Shown one piece after another: positions 38,426 to 47,799 of a stretch of DNA of 64,000 nucleotides. Positions within the stretch are counted from its first letter, which is position 1, and each line of letters starts with the position of its first letter. This DNA comes from Salinicola rhizosphaerae (GTDB lineage Bacteria > Pseudomonadota > Gammaproteobacteria > Pseudomonadales > Halomonadaceae): NCBI RefSeq assembly GCF_014652715.1, contig NZ_BMZI01000005.1, positions 300,753 to 364,752 of the forward strand, in the 5' to 3' direction. The position numbers and the translations under genes are program-made. A model generated the notes under the pieces. It searched no databases. It was not told the origin of the DNA and saw nothing but the letters and a program-made list of their open reading frames with translations.

Positions 38426-38584
38426 TCAGCGACCGCGTCCGCGAATCAGCGATACCACGAAGAGGATGAGGAAGATGACGAACAGAACCTTGGCGATCGT
38501 CGCGGCGATACCGGCAACGCCACCGAAGCCGAGAACCCCGGCGATGATGGCGACGATGAGAAAAATCACGGCGTAGCTGAGCAT
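38426..38584 (-). CDS. DUF1328 membrane protein, YtjA-like (52 aa)
   Basis: The frame reads [14 protein letters not shown], then [19 protein letters not shown], then [19 protein letters not shown] and a stop, giving two close membrane helices with a Gly-rich turn and a basic C-terminus. This is the DUF1328/YtjA pattern, a small inner-membrane protein often induced by stress, of unknown function. AGGAAG lies about ten bases before the ATG at 38584. It is shorter than 60 codons and easily missed. It converges with ettA. Confidence 0.88.
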   Translation of the reverse strand: MLSYAVIFLIVAIIAGVLGFGGVAGIAATIAKVLFVIFLILFVVSLIRGRGR

Positions 38585-38881
38585 GGCGTTCTACTTCCTG
38601 TGCTGGCCTTCAAGATTTGCCGGGCCAATATCGCTACAGGCCCTTTCGGCAACCGAGTCCCGCAATCCTTGGGGACAGCCTAAGCCTTGTCCTAGAACGG
38701 CTTCCCGTCAAGTTTGACGCAGTGCCGGCGGGCGTTGGCGATGAATCACACCTCTGTCCGGGGCGCGATGCCTGGTCGACGCCGGTGATACCCGGCGTCG
38801 ATCAGCGACCTGCAAGTTGTCATCCCCGAAACGTCATCGGCATGATCCCGTCGCGAACGTGCGAATCGGGCCAGGCCGGGA
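38585..38881. other. Intergenic region, DUF1328 gene to lpxL
   Basis: Both flanking genes are on the minus strand. I see no gene. The only clear structure is the hairpin at 38774-38803. The DUF1328 promoter should lie here; CTAGGACAAGG-type boxes on the minus strand near 38690 are too weak to call. Confidence 0.4.
38774..38803 (-). terminator. Hairpin downstream of lpxL
   Basis: TCGACGCCGG/CCGGCGTCGA (38776-38785 and 38792-38801) with a TGATAC loop, extendable by one wobble and one G-C pair, lies about 80 bases after the lpxL stop. No T run follows on the minus strand. Confidence 0.55.
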
Positions 38882-39796
38882 TCAGTAGAACTTGGCCTCG
38901 CCCGGTGGTCGGGTCTTGAAGCGTCGGTGCAGCCACAGATACTGCTCCGGGTGGCGGCGGATCGCCTGCTCGATGAACGCATTGACCTGGCTGGCGTCGG
39001 CGACGTCATCCCCGCTCGGAAAGTTTTCCAGCGCCGGCAGATATTCGAGCGTGTAAGTCCGATTGTCAGGATTGCGGTGAAACATCAGCGGCATGACGGG
39101 GGCACCGGTCATGCGTGCGATCTTGGCCGTCAACTTGATCGACGCCGCCTCGACGCCGAAGAACGGCGCGAACACGCTCGCCTCGCGTCCAAAATCCTGA
39201 TCGGGCGAGTACCACACCGCGTGGCCTGATTTGATTCGACGCACCACACCACGCAGATCGTGGCGGTCGATCGCCGCGCCGAAGATGCCGCGGCGTGCTT
39301 TCGTCATGAACTCCTCGAACACGGGATTGTCATGCGGTCGATAGACGACATCGGCGGGAAAGAACAGCGAATGGAGCGCGCCGCCAAGATCGAGCGTCGA
39401 GAAGTGGATGCCGATGATCAGCGCCCCCTTTCCCTGTGCCATCGCCCGCTCCATGTGTTCGACACCACGAAATACGACGCGATGCCGCAGATGTTCAGGA
39501 TCTCGACACCACCCGGTCGCCGTCTCGAGAATGCCGATGCCGTTGGCAACGAAGGTCCGCCGAACGAGATCGGCACGCGCTTCTTCGCCGAGCTCGGGAA
39601 AACAGAGACGGAAGTTGGTCTCCGTGATATGGCGCCGACGCTTGGCGAAACGCCAGCTGAGCAGACCGATCGCCTTGCCCAGGGCAAGCTTCAGCCGCCA
39701 CGGCAGAAAGGCGCCGAGGCGCATCAGCGTGATGGCAAACCACGTACCCCAGTAACGCGGATGCGCGTGATTGGCGGGATAGACTTTTTTGGCCAT
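38882..39796 (-). CDS. lpxL: Lipid A biosynthesis lauroyl acyltransferase (LpxL/HtrB type)
   Basis: The 304-aa inner-membrane acyltransferase adds a secondary acyl chain to Kdo2-lipid IV-A. It has an N-terminal helix, the catalytic HxxxxD motif in GIHFSTLDLGG near residue 131, VYRPHDNPVFEEF, and YSPDQDFG, typical of HtrB/LpxL. The chain (lauroyl or myristoyl) cannot be read. The ATG at 39796 opens MAKKVYPANHAHPRYWGTW, as in halomonad and pseudomonad homologues. It is followed upstream by alr on the same strand with 82 bases between. Confidence 0.9.
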   Translation of the reverse strand: MAKKVYPANHAHPRYWGTWFAITLMRLGAFLPWRLKLALGKAIGLLSWRFAKRRRHITETNFRLCFPELGEEARADLVRRTFVANGIGILETATGWCRDPEHLRHRVVFRGVEHMERAMAQGKGALIIGIHFSTLDLGGALHSLFFPADVVYRPHDNPVFEEFMTKARRGIFGAAIDRHDLRGVVRRIKSGHAVWYSPDQDFGREASVFAPFFGVEAASIKLTAKIARMTGAPVMPLMFHRNPDNRTYTLEYLPALENFPSGDDVADASQVNAFIEQAIRRHPEQYLWLHRRFKTRPPGEAKFY

Positions 39797-39878
39797 GAAT
39801 CTTCCGATGATCCGAATCGTGGCGCCATTCTAGCGAATACACTGCCCTATTTGGCGAAAACGCGGCCTGCGTCAGGCG

Positions 39879-40985
39879 CTACTCGAGAAAGCGTCTCGGC
39901 ACTCGCGGCAGCACGCCGGTCAGCAGCGTGTAGCCGATGGTATCGCAGTGCGTGGCGACCTCGTCGACCGACAGCACGCTGCCGGTCGACGAACGCCCCC
40001 ACAGCACGACTTCGCTGCCCACTTTCGCGGCGGGAAGATGTGAAATATCGACCGTCAGCATATCCATCGATACACGCCCGGCGAGCGGCGCACGGACACC
40101 ATCGACCAATACCGGCGTACCGTCGACGGCATGGCGATCGTAGCCATCGCCGTAGCCGGCCGCGACGATACCGATTCGCGAAGGCCCTGCGGTACGAAAA
40201 CGCCCACCGTAGCCGACCGGCTCGTCCGCCTCTAGTGTCTGCACCGCGATCAGCCGCGAACGCAGTGTCATCACCGGGTCGAGAGACACGCCGACGGGGA
40301 GTGCCCCATCGAGCGGATTGCTGCCATACAGCATGACACCCGGCCGGTTCCACGCCGCGTGCGTTGCCGGTCGGGCCAACGTTGCCGGGGAATTGGCAAC
40401 GCAGATCCGGCACCCGAGCCGGTCTCGCACCTGCTCGATCGTCGACCACTGCGCGGCAAACTGAACCGAACGGGCCTGGTCGGCGCTGGCAAAGTGGCTG
40501 ATCAAATGCAGGCCTTCGGTGGCGACCTGGGTCCCGGCGGCCGCGAGCCGCTCCCAGCGCACGACGAACGCCTCCGGCGTAAAGCCGAGGCGATGCATGC
40601 CGGAGTCGAGCTTCAACCAGACGGTCAGCGGCCGTGCGGGCCGATACGCCAGCAGTGCCTCGAGCTGCCAATCGCTGTGAACGACCTGCCAGAGATCGAG
40701 CATCTCGACCCGCGCCAGCTCACCGGCATCGAAAATCCCTTCGAGCAGCAGAATTGGCTGCGAGATGCCGGCATCACGAAGCGCTATCGCCTCCTCGAGC
40801 GAGGCGACGCCGAACGCAGGCGCTCCCGCTTCGGCCAGCGCCCGGGCGCAGTTCGCCGCGCCGTGACCGTAGGCGTCGGCCTTGATGACCGCCATATTGG
40901 CGCTCGTAGGCGCCAGTTCACTTGCCACGCGGTAATTGTGGCGCAGGGCTTTGAGGTCGATATCGGCGACGAGCGGGCGCGCCAT
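39879..40985 (-). CDS. alr: Alanine racemase
   Basis: The 368-aa PLP enzyme makes D-alanine for peptidoglycan. The PLP lysine lies in AVIKADAYGHG near residue 35, and the C-terminal domain has the catalytic Tyr in VGYGGRF with GYGDGYDR, and AGRVSMDMLTVDIS. Length is standard. The ATG at 40985 follows AAAGGAATATGCC; a GTG at 41024 was rejected. In many relatives it follows dnaB; here it lies upstream of lpxL. Whether it is anabolic (Alr) or catabolic (DadX) cannot be told, but no dadA is near. Confidence 0.93.
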   Translation of the reverse strand: MARPLVADIDLKALRHNYRVASELAPTSANMAVIKADAYGHGAANCARALAEAGAPAFGVASLEEAIALRDAGISQPILLLEGIFDAGELARVEMLDLWQVVHSDWQLEALLAYRPARPLTVWLKLDSGMHRLGFTPEAFVVRWERLAAAGTQVATEGLHLISHFASADQARSVQFAAQWSTIEQVRDRLGCRICVANSPATLARPATHAAWNRPGVMLYGSNPLDGALPVGVSLDPVMTLRSRLIAVQTLEADEPVGYGGRFRTAGPSRIGIVAAGYGDGYDRHAVDGTPVLVDGVRAPLAGRVSMDMLTVDISHLPAAKVGSEVVLWGRSSTGSVLSVDEVATHCDTIGYTLLTGVLPRVPRRFLE

Positions 40986-41207
40986 GGCATATTCCTTTCC
41001 GCGAACAGAACAACGGGCACGCACCTCTGGCGACGACGACAGGCGTTCGTGCCGTTTGCGCTTCCCGGGGCAATCTTACCGCGTCGAACGGCACCCGGCA
41101 TCGTTGCACCGGGTCGTCAGCGGTGACAGATCGCAAAAAACGCCGAGAGCGGTTCTTGACGCCGCAGGTGGCCCGAAGGGTGGCCGCCATGGTTGGCTGG
41201 CAACGAA

Positions 41208-41233
41208 AACGCCGCTGACGAGGCAGCGGCGTT
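41208..41233 (-). terminator. tolC intrinsic terminator
   Basis: AACGCCGCTG/CAGCGGCGTT is a perfect ten-base-pair stem with a six-base loop, 18 bases after the tolC stop, followed by TTTTCGTTG on the minus strand. Confidence 0.85.
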
Positions 41234-41250
41234 GCTGGAGCGAGATACGT

Positions 41251-42726
41251 TCAGGGCGTGGTCGGCGGCTTGGGCCGTTCGCCGATGTCATCCATCGCGG
41301 GGGTGCCGGTGCCGCGATCGTCGGCCAGCGTCAGAGAGACTCGCTTGGTGTCGCGCAGCCACTGGTTGGTACCCCGAATCACGTCCAGGTTCAGCACGCC
41401 GGTCTGCTGGCGAAGCTGGAGCAGGTCCGTGACATAGGTGTAACGCGCATCGGCATAATCCGAGATCGCCTCGTAGAGCGATTGCTCCGCATCCAGTACG
41501 TCGACGATGTTACGCGTGCCGACCTGGTAGCCGGCGCGAGTCGCTTCCAGCGCGCTGCGATTGGAGACGATCGCCTCCTGCTGGGCGTTGACCGATTCGA
41601 CATCGTTGGCGACCTGAGTGAAGAGCGAGCGCACCTGCTGGGTGGTGTAGCGCCGCTGATCCTCGAAGTCGTACTGGGATGCCTCGAGAGAATAGGTATT
41701 CTCTTTGACCGAGGCGCTGGTGGAGCCGCCGGTATAGATCGGCAGGCTCGCCTGAACGCCGACTTCGACATTCTCGTTGTGGCCCTTGAGCTCGTCGCGA
41801 TCATTGTCCGAATAGGCGTAATCCGCATAAGCATCGAGGGTCGGCAGATGGCCGGCCTTGGCGATATCGACGCCGGACTTGGCCAGCTCGACGGCCGCCT
41901 GCGAGTACTGGATCGACGGGCTGCTCTGCAGCGCCAGGGTGACCCAGTCGCTACGTTTGGCCGGTACCGGCGGCTTGATCGGCAGATCGTCGGCAAGCCC
42001 TTCGATGCTCTCGTAGTGCTGACCGGTCAGACGCTCGAGCGCTTCAAAGCTGACCTGGAGGTCGTTTCTGGCCGAGATGAGCGATGCGCGGGCCGAATCG
42101 TAGGAGGCCTGCGCTTCGTTGACATCGGTGATCGCGACAATGCCGACGTTGAACTGCTCTTTCGCTTGCTCCAACTGACGGCCGATGGCTTTCTCCTGCG
42201 CCTGGCTGGCGTCGAGAATTTCCTTGTTGCGCAGGATATCGAAGTACGCCTCGGACACATCGTAGAGAAGCTGCTGCTGGTCGATCTCGAGCTGCAGTGC
42301 CTGCTGACCGACCTGCTTCTTGCTCTGCTCGTACTCGTACCAGTTGGTTGCATCGAACAGTGCCTGGGTCACGTTCACACCAAGACTGGTCCCATTGTAA
42401 TCCTCGCCCGAGGAGGTCGAGCTGCTGGAACCTCCGGCTTCCGACACGGCAGAATTCGAATAGCTCTGGCTCTCCAGCGTGTTATACCGATAGGCGCTGC
42501 CGGTGGCGCTGATCTGCGGCAGCAGGTCGCCACGCTCGACATCCTGCCCGGCTTCGGTGCTACGGAAGGTCGAACGCGAAGAGTTCAAGGTCGCCGAGTG
42601 CTCCAGCGCGTCTTGAGTGATGGTCAGCAGATCCGCCGCGTGAACCGCGGGCGCGAAGGACGCCGCGATCACGAGAGAAACGGCGTACCGCAGGGGAGAG
42701 CGCGACGGCGAGGTGAGAGGCGACAT
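41251..42726 (-). CDS. tolC: TolC-family outer membrane channel protein
   Basis: The 491-aa precursor has a signal peptide (YAVSLVIAASFAPAVHA, cut near residue 30) and two outer-membrane-efflux repeats. Long coiled helices are evident (EYEQSKKQVGQQALQLEIDQQ and a related second half), as are GTRNIVDVLDAEQSLY and VLNLDVIRGTNQWL near the C-terminus, as in TolC. It serves type I secretion and RND/MFS efflux across the outer membrane. The ATG at 42726 with AGGAACC was chosen; an upstream frame to 42900 lacks a signal sequence. A CATACA/TGTATG inverted repeat lies in its promoter region. Confidence 0.92.
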   Translation of the reverse strand: MSPLTSPSRSPLRYAVSLVIAASFAPAVHAADLLTITQDALEHSATLNSSRSTFRSTEAGQDVERGDLLPQISATGSAYRYNTLESQSYSNSAVSEAGGSSSSTSSGEDYNGTSLGVNVTQALFDATNWYEYEQSKKQVGQQALQLEIDQQQLLYDVSEAYFDILRNKEILDASQAQEKAIGRQLEQAKEQFNVGIVAITDVNEAQASYDSARASLISARNDLQVSFEALERLTGQHYESIEGLADDLPIKPPVPAKRSDWVTLALQSSPSIQYSQAAVELAKSGVDIAKAGHLPTLDAYADYAYSDNDRDELKGHNENVEVGVQASLPIYTGGSTSASVKENTYSLEASQYDFEDQRRYTTQQVRSLFTQVANDVESVNAQQEAIVSNRSALEATRAGYQVGTRNIVDVLDAEQSLYEAISDYADARYTYVTDLLQLRQQTGVLNLDVIRGTNQWLRDTKRVSLTLADDRGTGTPAMDDIGERPKPPTTP

Positions 42727-42893
42727 CGAAACGGTTCCTATCGTCGAGGCCCGAGCGCGCAACAACGCACTCTGACGCTCAATAATGACGGTTCTGGGCA
42801 GACTCGAACACGGTGGACGCCAAGGTCTCGCGAGTCTGTACAACGAACGGACGAGGCGCCAGCCATCCCGCTGACGCCCCGTCTCGAGGTTTA

Positions 42894-42913
42894 CATACAA
42901 TGCCGCATGTATG
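42894..42913. promoter_or_regulatory. Inverted repeat in the tolC upstream region
   Basis: CATACA and TGTATG, with an eight-base spacer, lie about 170 bases before the tolC start, near plausible minus-strand promoter boxes. A repressor or activator site is possible. Confidence 0.35.
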
Positions 42914-42982
42914 CGACCGGATCAATAGTCGCGGCAAGCGCTCAGACGTATTTGCACCGTCTTCTCGCCATCTGGTGCGGGG

Positions 42983-43957
<975 letters not shown>

Positions 43958-43990
43958 GTCCACTTCCCCAATATTGGCTACCTGAGTACC

Positions 43991-44020
43991 TCGCCATGGG
44001 GCGGCACCGCACCATGGCGA
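43991..44020 (-). promoter_or_regulatory. Strong hairpin in the rpoS leader
   Basis: TCGCCATGG (43991-43999) pairs perfectly with CCATGGCGA (44012-44020), and inside it GCGG and CCGC form a further pair, giving about 12-13 base pairs. It sits 34-63 bases upstream of the rpoS start on the minus strand. Confidence 0.6.
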
Positions 44021-44205
44021 CCGCGTCTTCCTTTCTCTCTGTTTTGGACTTTCCCTAGCTATCGAGAGGCGCCGTTGCCTCGTCGGTTTCCGCCCCTCTG
44101 TCGCGTCCGACACCCCATGACGTTACGTCGAGGGTCGGCGGCGTGGATGCAGAAACCGACGAAAAATTCGCCTCTCTCATCAGCGGTATGAAGCGCCGAA
44201 TCTCG

Positions 44206-45339
44206 TCAGCGCGAAGGCAGGTATTGTAGTGGGTCCTTGGGCTGGCCGTTCACGCGGACCTCGAAGTGTAGCTCGACCTGGTCAGCATCCGTCTGCCCCA
44301 TGGTGGCTATCGTCTCTCCGGCCTCAACGACGTCGTTCTCCTTCACTTTCAACGTGTCGTTGTGTGCGTAAGCGCTCAAGTAGCGATCGTTGTGCTTGAG
44401 GATGATCAGGTTGCCATAACCTCGAACACCGTCGCCGGCATACACCACAATCCCTGGTCCGGCTGCTTTGACAGGTTGCCCCTTTTGCCCGGCAATATCA
44501 ATGCCGGGGGTAATGTTGGAATCGTCATCGAAACGACCGATCAGCTGACCTTCGGCAGGCCACTGCCACGGCACGTTCTCGACTGGCTTGTAGGTGCGAT
44601 CGGAACGATCCGGGGCCCCGCTCGGTTCGCCGGCAACCTCCGTTCCTGCGTCTGCACCGGAGGCCGTTTTCGTGCTGTTCGAAGTCGGTTTCGAGGCCGA
44701 ACCGGCGCTGGCACCCGATGGGTTCGCAGCGGGTTGGGAAGCACCGCCCGTAGAAGCCATTGAAGCCGAAGAAGATGACGATGCCGTGTCAGTGCGTCCG
44801 CTGGCGCCATCACCCTGAGACGGATTCTGGTTCTGGCCCTGATTCTGGGTATAGACCGGGCCGGGCGTGGTACCGCTCGCCTTCGATGCTCCCTGCCCCG
44901 CGCCGGACGCGTTGCCCTGCCCGCTCTGGGACGGCAGTAACCACGAAGGGTTCTCGCCATCACCGGCTGTGGCCTGATTGCTGCCGGACGCTCCTAGAGC
45001 AGTAGCCTGAACGCCGCTGCCCGTGCCGCGAGAAGCGAGATTCTGACCGCCGCTGACGGTCGCCCCCTGCCGCAGTTTGAGCTGCTGACCCGGTTCCAGT
45101 CGATAAGGTGGAGAAATGCCGTTGAGCTGGGCCAGATCACGGAAGTCGACCCGGTTCTGCCAGGCGATGCCGTAGATGGTATCGCCACTCTTGACGGTGT
45201 AGGTATCGCTCTGCTGGGCGTTGCGGCTTACCGAGAGATCCTGCACCTGTGGCTGACCGCTCGAGGTGGTGCAGGCGCTGAGCCCGATAGCGACCATCGG
45301 CAACAGACCCACCAGCAGGGCATTACGACGCTTGTTCAT
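44206..45339 (-). CDS. nlpD: NlpD-family LysM/M23 lipoprotein
   Basis: The 377-aa lipoprotein has a lipobox (LSAC near residue 23), a LysM domain (DTYTVKSGDTIYGIAW), a Gly/Ala/Ser/Gln-rich linker of about 150 residues, and a C-terminal M23 domain. The catalytic M23 residues are degenerate: the first metal His is replaced in TPGIDIAG and the HLH motif reads ELHFE. This fits NlpD, which activates the amidase AmiC during cell separation rather than cutting peptidoglycan itself. The ATG at 45339 has AAGGAATTTT upstream. It lies between DUF368 and rpoS. Confidence 0.94.
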   Translation of the reverse strand: MNKRRNALLVGLLPMVAIGLSACTTSSGQPQVQDLSVSRNAQQSDTYTVKSGDTIYGIAWQNRVDFRDLAQLNGISPPYRLEPGQQLKLRQGATVSGGQNLASRGTGSGVQATALGASGSNQATAGDGENPSWLLPSQSGQGNASGAGQGASKASGTTPGPVYTQNQGQNQNPSQGDGASGRTDTASSSSSASMASTGGASQPAANPSGASAGSASKPTSNSTKTASGADAGTEVAGEPSGAPDRSDRTYKPVENVPWQWPAEGQLIGRFDDDSNITPGIDIAGQKGQPVKAAGPGIVVYAGDGVRGYGNLIILKHNDRYLSAYAHNDTLKVKENDVVEAGETIATMGQTDADQVELHFEVRVNGQPKDPLQYLPSR

Positions 45340-45387
45340 GACAAAATTCCTTTTTCGAAGCAACAGGCGCGGAGCGCCACCGACGAC

Positions 45388-46311
45388 TCAATCGGCGCTG
45401 TGGCCCTTGCGCTCCCCGAGGCACATTACCACTACCACACCCACGATGATCAATGCCGTCGCGGCGAGCCAGTGCGACGGCTGGCCGGTCACGGCGGTGT
45501 AATCGGCGGGCATCAGGTAACGGTAGGCCAACGCGACCGGATGACCCGCCGCATCCATGCGATAACTCGACATCTGGCGCCACGGCCACAGCTGCGGCAA
45601 GGAGCCGAGAATGAAGCCGACGATCGCCATCAGCGTCAGTGCATGATGGTGACGCAGCAGCCAGGAGAGCACGCGGGAGAAGGTAAAAAGCCCCACCACG
45701 CAGCCGGCCCCGAAGATCGCGATCAGGCCGATGTCGAAGCTTTTGATACCCGACATGACCGTCCCGTAGAGCCCCATCACCAGCAGCAGAAAACTGCCCG
45801 AGACGCCCGGCAGTAGCATCGCGCTGATGGCGATGGCACCGGCCACAAACAGCATGGCATTCCCCGCCTGACTCATGTCGGGCAGCAGCTGCGGCAGATA
45901 GGCCGCCACCAGAAGCCCCAGCAGCACGGGCAGCAGATAGCGCCAGCGCCAGTGGCCGACCTGGCGCATCACCACCCAGGCCGAGGCCAGTACCAGACCG
46001 AAAAAGAACGCGTTGAGCAGCAGCTCGTGGCTGGCCATCAGCCAGGTCACCAGGTGGGCAATCGTGACCAGACTAATACCGATACCCAGCACCAGCGGTA
46101 TCAGAAACCGCAGATTGAGATAGCCGATCAGCGCCTGTGTTCCGCGATCCTTCCACACACCGATGGCTTTGGGGCCGAAGCGCTTGATCGTTTCGATCAA
46201 CTCTTCGTAGATGCCGACGATCAGCGCGATGGTACCGCCCGAGACCCCTGGAACGGCATCAGCCGCTCCCATACCCATCCCCTTGAGAACCGTGGTGACG
46301 ATGCGTTTCAA
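45388..46311 (-). CDS. popT: DUF368 undecaprenyl-phosphate translocase (PopT-like)
   Basis: The 307-aa protein has about eight to nine helices and two DUF368 repeats marked by MGMGAADAVPGVSGGTIALIVGIYEE near residue 12 and AISAMLLPGVSGSFLLLVMGLY near 165. DUF368 proteins (PopT) recycle undecaprenyl phosphate across the inner membrane. The start is TTG at 46311: AAGGAG lies eight bases before it and it overlaps the pcm stop in TTGA. A longer in-frame GTG at 46404 would lie within pcm. The insertion of this gene between pcm and nlpD ties lipid-carrier recycling to the cell-wall and stress operon. Confidence 0.9.
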   Translation of the reverse strand: MKRIVTTVLKGMGMGAADAVPGVSGGTIALIVGIYEELIETIKRFGPKAIGVWKDRGTQALIGYLNLRFLIPLVLGIGISLVTIAHLVTWLMASHELLLNAFFFGLVLASAWVVMRQVGHWRWRYLLPVLLGLLVAAYLPQLLPDMSQAGNAMLFVAGAIAISAMLLPGVSGSFLLLVMGLYGTVMSGIKSFDIGLIAIFGAGCVVGLFTFSRVLSWLLRHHHALTLMAIVGFILGSLPQLWPWRQMSSYRMDAAGHPVALAYRYLMPADYTAVTGQPSHWLAATALIIVGVVVVMCLGERKGHSAD

Positions 46312-46943
46312 CGAATGACTCCTTCCAGTAGCGGTACGAAACGCACCTCTTCCAATCTTTGTCGGTCGAAAACCGGCCCGCGACGGCGGATTCGCGTCAA
46401 CCACTGGCGGCCATCGGCATCGGCCAGCGGCGCGATCAGCACGCCACCGTCTCGCAGCTGCGAAAGCAGCGTCTGAGGCAGCTCACTGGCGCAGGCCGTC
46501 AGCAGAATGACGTCGAAAGGCGCCGCCTGCGGCCAACCCAGCCCACCATCGGCGTGACGCAGATTGACGTTACCCACACCGAGCCGGGAGAGCCGTTGGC
46601 GAGCCCGCTGGGACAGCACCGCAATCCGCTCGACGCTCCAGACGGCGTTGACCAGGCGCGCCAGAACCAGCGTCTGGTAGCCTGAGCCGGTCCCGACTTC
46701 CAGCACTCGACGGGGCTCGGCCTGACACACCAGCTCGCTCATGCGTGCGACGATCCACGGCTGGGACAGCGTTTGCCCCAGCCCCAGCGGCAGCGACGTA
46801 TCTTCATACGCTCGGTGAGCCAGCGCCTCGTCGAGGAAGAGATGACGCGGTTCCGCGGCCATCACCTCCAGCACGGCCGGGTGACGAATTCCGTTCGCGG
46901 TCAGTCGTTCGACCATGCGATTGCGGGTTCGTTGCGACGTCAT
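46308..46943 (-). CDS. pcm: Protein-L-isoaspartate O-methyltransferase
   Basis: The 211-aa enzyme methylates isoaspartyl residues to start their repair. The opening MTSQRTRNRMVERLTANGI matches Pseudomonas Pcm; later blocks are HRAYEDTSLPLGLGQTLSQPWIVARM (catalytic region), the SAM-binding RVLEVGTGSGYQT and SVERI. An in-frame ATG at 46982 would extend it into surE and was not used; the start is less certain because the ribosome site before 46943 is weak. Its stop overlaps the TTG of DUF368. Usual order surE-pcm is kept. Confidence 0.93.
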   Translation of the reverse strand: MTSQRTRNRMVERLTANGIRHPAVLEVMAAEPRHLFLDEALAHRAYEDTSLPLGLGQTLSQPWIVARMSELVCQAEPRRVLEVGTGSGYQTLVLARLVNAVWSVERIAVLSQRARQRLSRLGVGNVNLRHADGGLGWPQAAPFDVILLTACASELPQTLLSQLRDGGVLIAPLADADGRQWLTRIRRRGPVFDRQRLEEVRFVPLLEGVIR

Positions 46944-46962
46944 GCCGACGCCACTGAGTTCT

Positions 46963-47715
46963 TCAGGCGTATGACAGTCCATCCAGCCAACCCTGTACGT
47001 CGTTCACCGTTTCATGACGGGTCAAATCGGTCTGCAGCGGCGTGATCGACACGTAACCCGCCTCGATCGCCGCGAAGTCGGTGTCAGGGCCATCATCGGC
47101 GTTTTCCGACACCGAGGCGATCCAGTACCGGTCGCGTCCACGCGGGTCCTTGACCTTGATCGGCTGCGAGGCGGGCCCGCGATAGCCGAGTCGCGTCACG
47201 CGGAAACCGCGGATCTCGCGCCACGGCAAATCGGGCACGTTGACGTTGAGCAGGCTTCGCGGCGGCAGCGACAGCGTCTCTGCGGCACCGACCAGACTCG
47301 AGGCCACTCGCCCGGCCGTCTCGAAATAACGCTGCCCGCAGAGCGAGATCGCGATGGCCGCCATCCCAAGATTGCGCCCCTCCATCGCCGCCGCCACGGT
47401 ACCGGAATAGAGCACGTCGTCGCCGAGATTGCCGCCGTGATTGATCCCCGAAATGACCAGATCGGGTTTCTCGTCCCACACGCCATTGACGCCGAGATAG
47501 ACGCAGTCGGCCGGCGTGCCGTCAACGCTGTAGAAGCCGTTGTCGAGCGACGTCAACGCGAGTGGACGCGTCAGCGTCAGCGAATTGCTGGCGCCGCTCA
47601 TGTCGCGGTCCGGCGCCACGATGCGCAGGCGTGAATGATTTTCCAGCGCGCTGGCCAGTGCCTTCAGGCCAGGCGCATGCACTCCATCATCGTTGGACAG
47701 CAGCAGTCTACGCAT
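46963..47715 (-). CDS. surE: 5'/3'-nucleotidase SurE
   Basis: The 250-aa metal-dependent phosphatase acts on nucleoside monophosphates and polyphosphate and is linked to stationary-phase survival. The N-terminal [13 protein letters not shown] carries the metal DD pair, with [16 protein letters not shown] and [25 protein letters not shown] following. The ATG at 47715 has GAGGAAGAG upstream. It is separated from truD by 84 bases and followed by pcm on the same strand. Confidence 0.95.
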   Translation of the reverse strand: MRRLLLSNDDGVHAPGLKALASALENHSRLRIVAPDRDMSGASNSLTLTRPLALTSLDNGFYSVDGTPADCVYLGVNGVWDEKPDLVISGINHGGNLGDDVLYSGTVAAAMEGRNLGMAAIAISLCGQRYFETAGRVASSLVGAAETLSLPPRSLLNVNVPDLPWREIRGFRVTRLGYRGPASQPIKVKDPRGRDRYWIASVSENADDGPDTDFAAIEAGYVSITPLQTDLTRHETVNDVQGWLDGLSYA

Positions 47716-47799
47716 CGTCTCTTCCTCGCTCTGAAATCTGTCGACAGGTGAGCCGAGATCGTTGGAGAGGCGCCCGTGATGGCACTCACGATCGACGCC

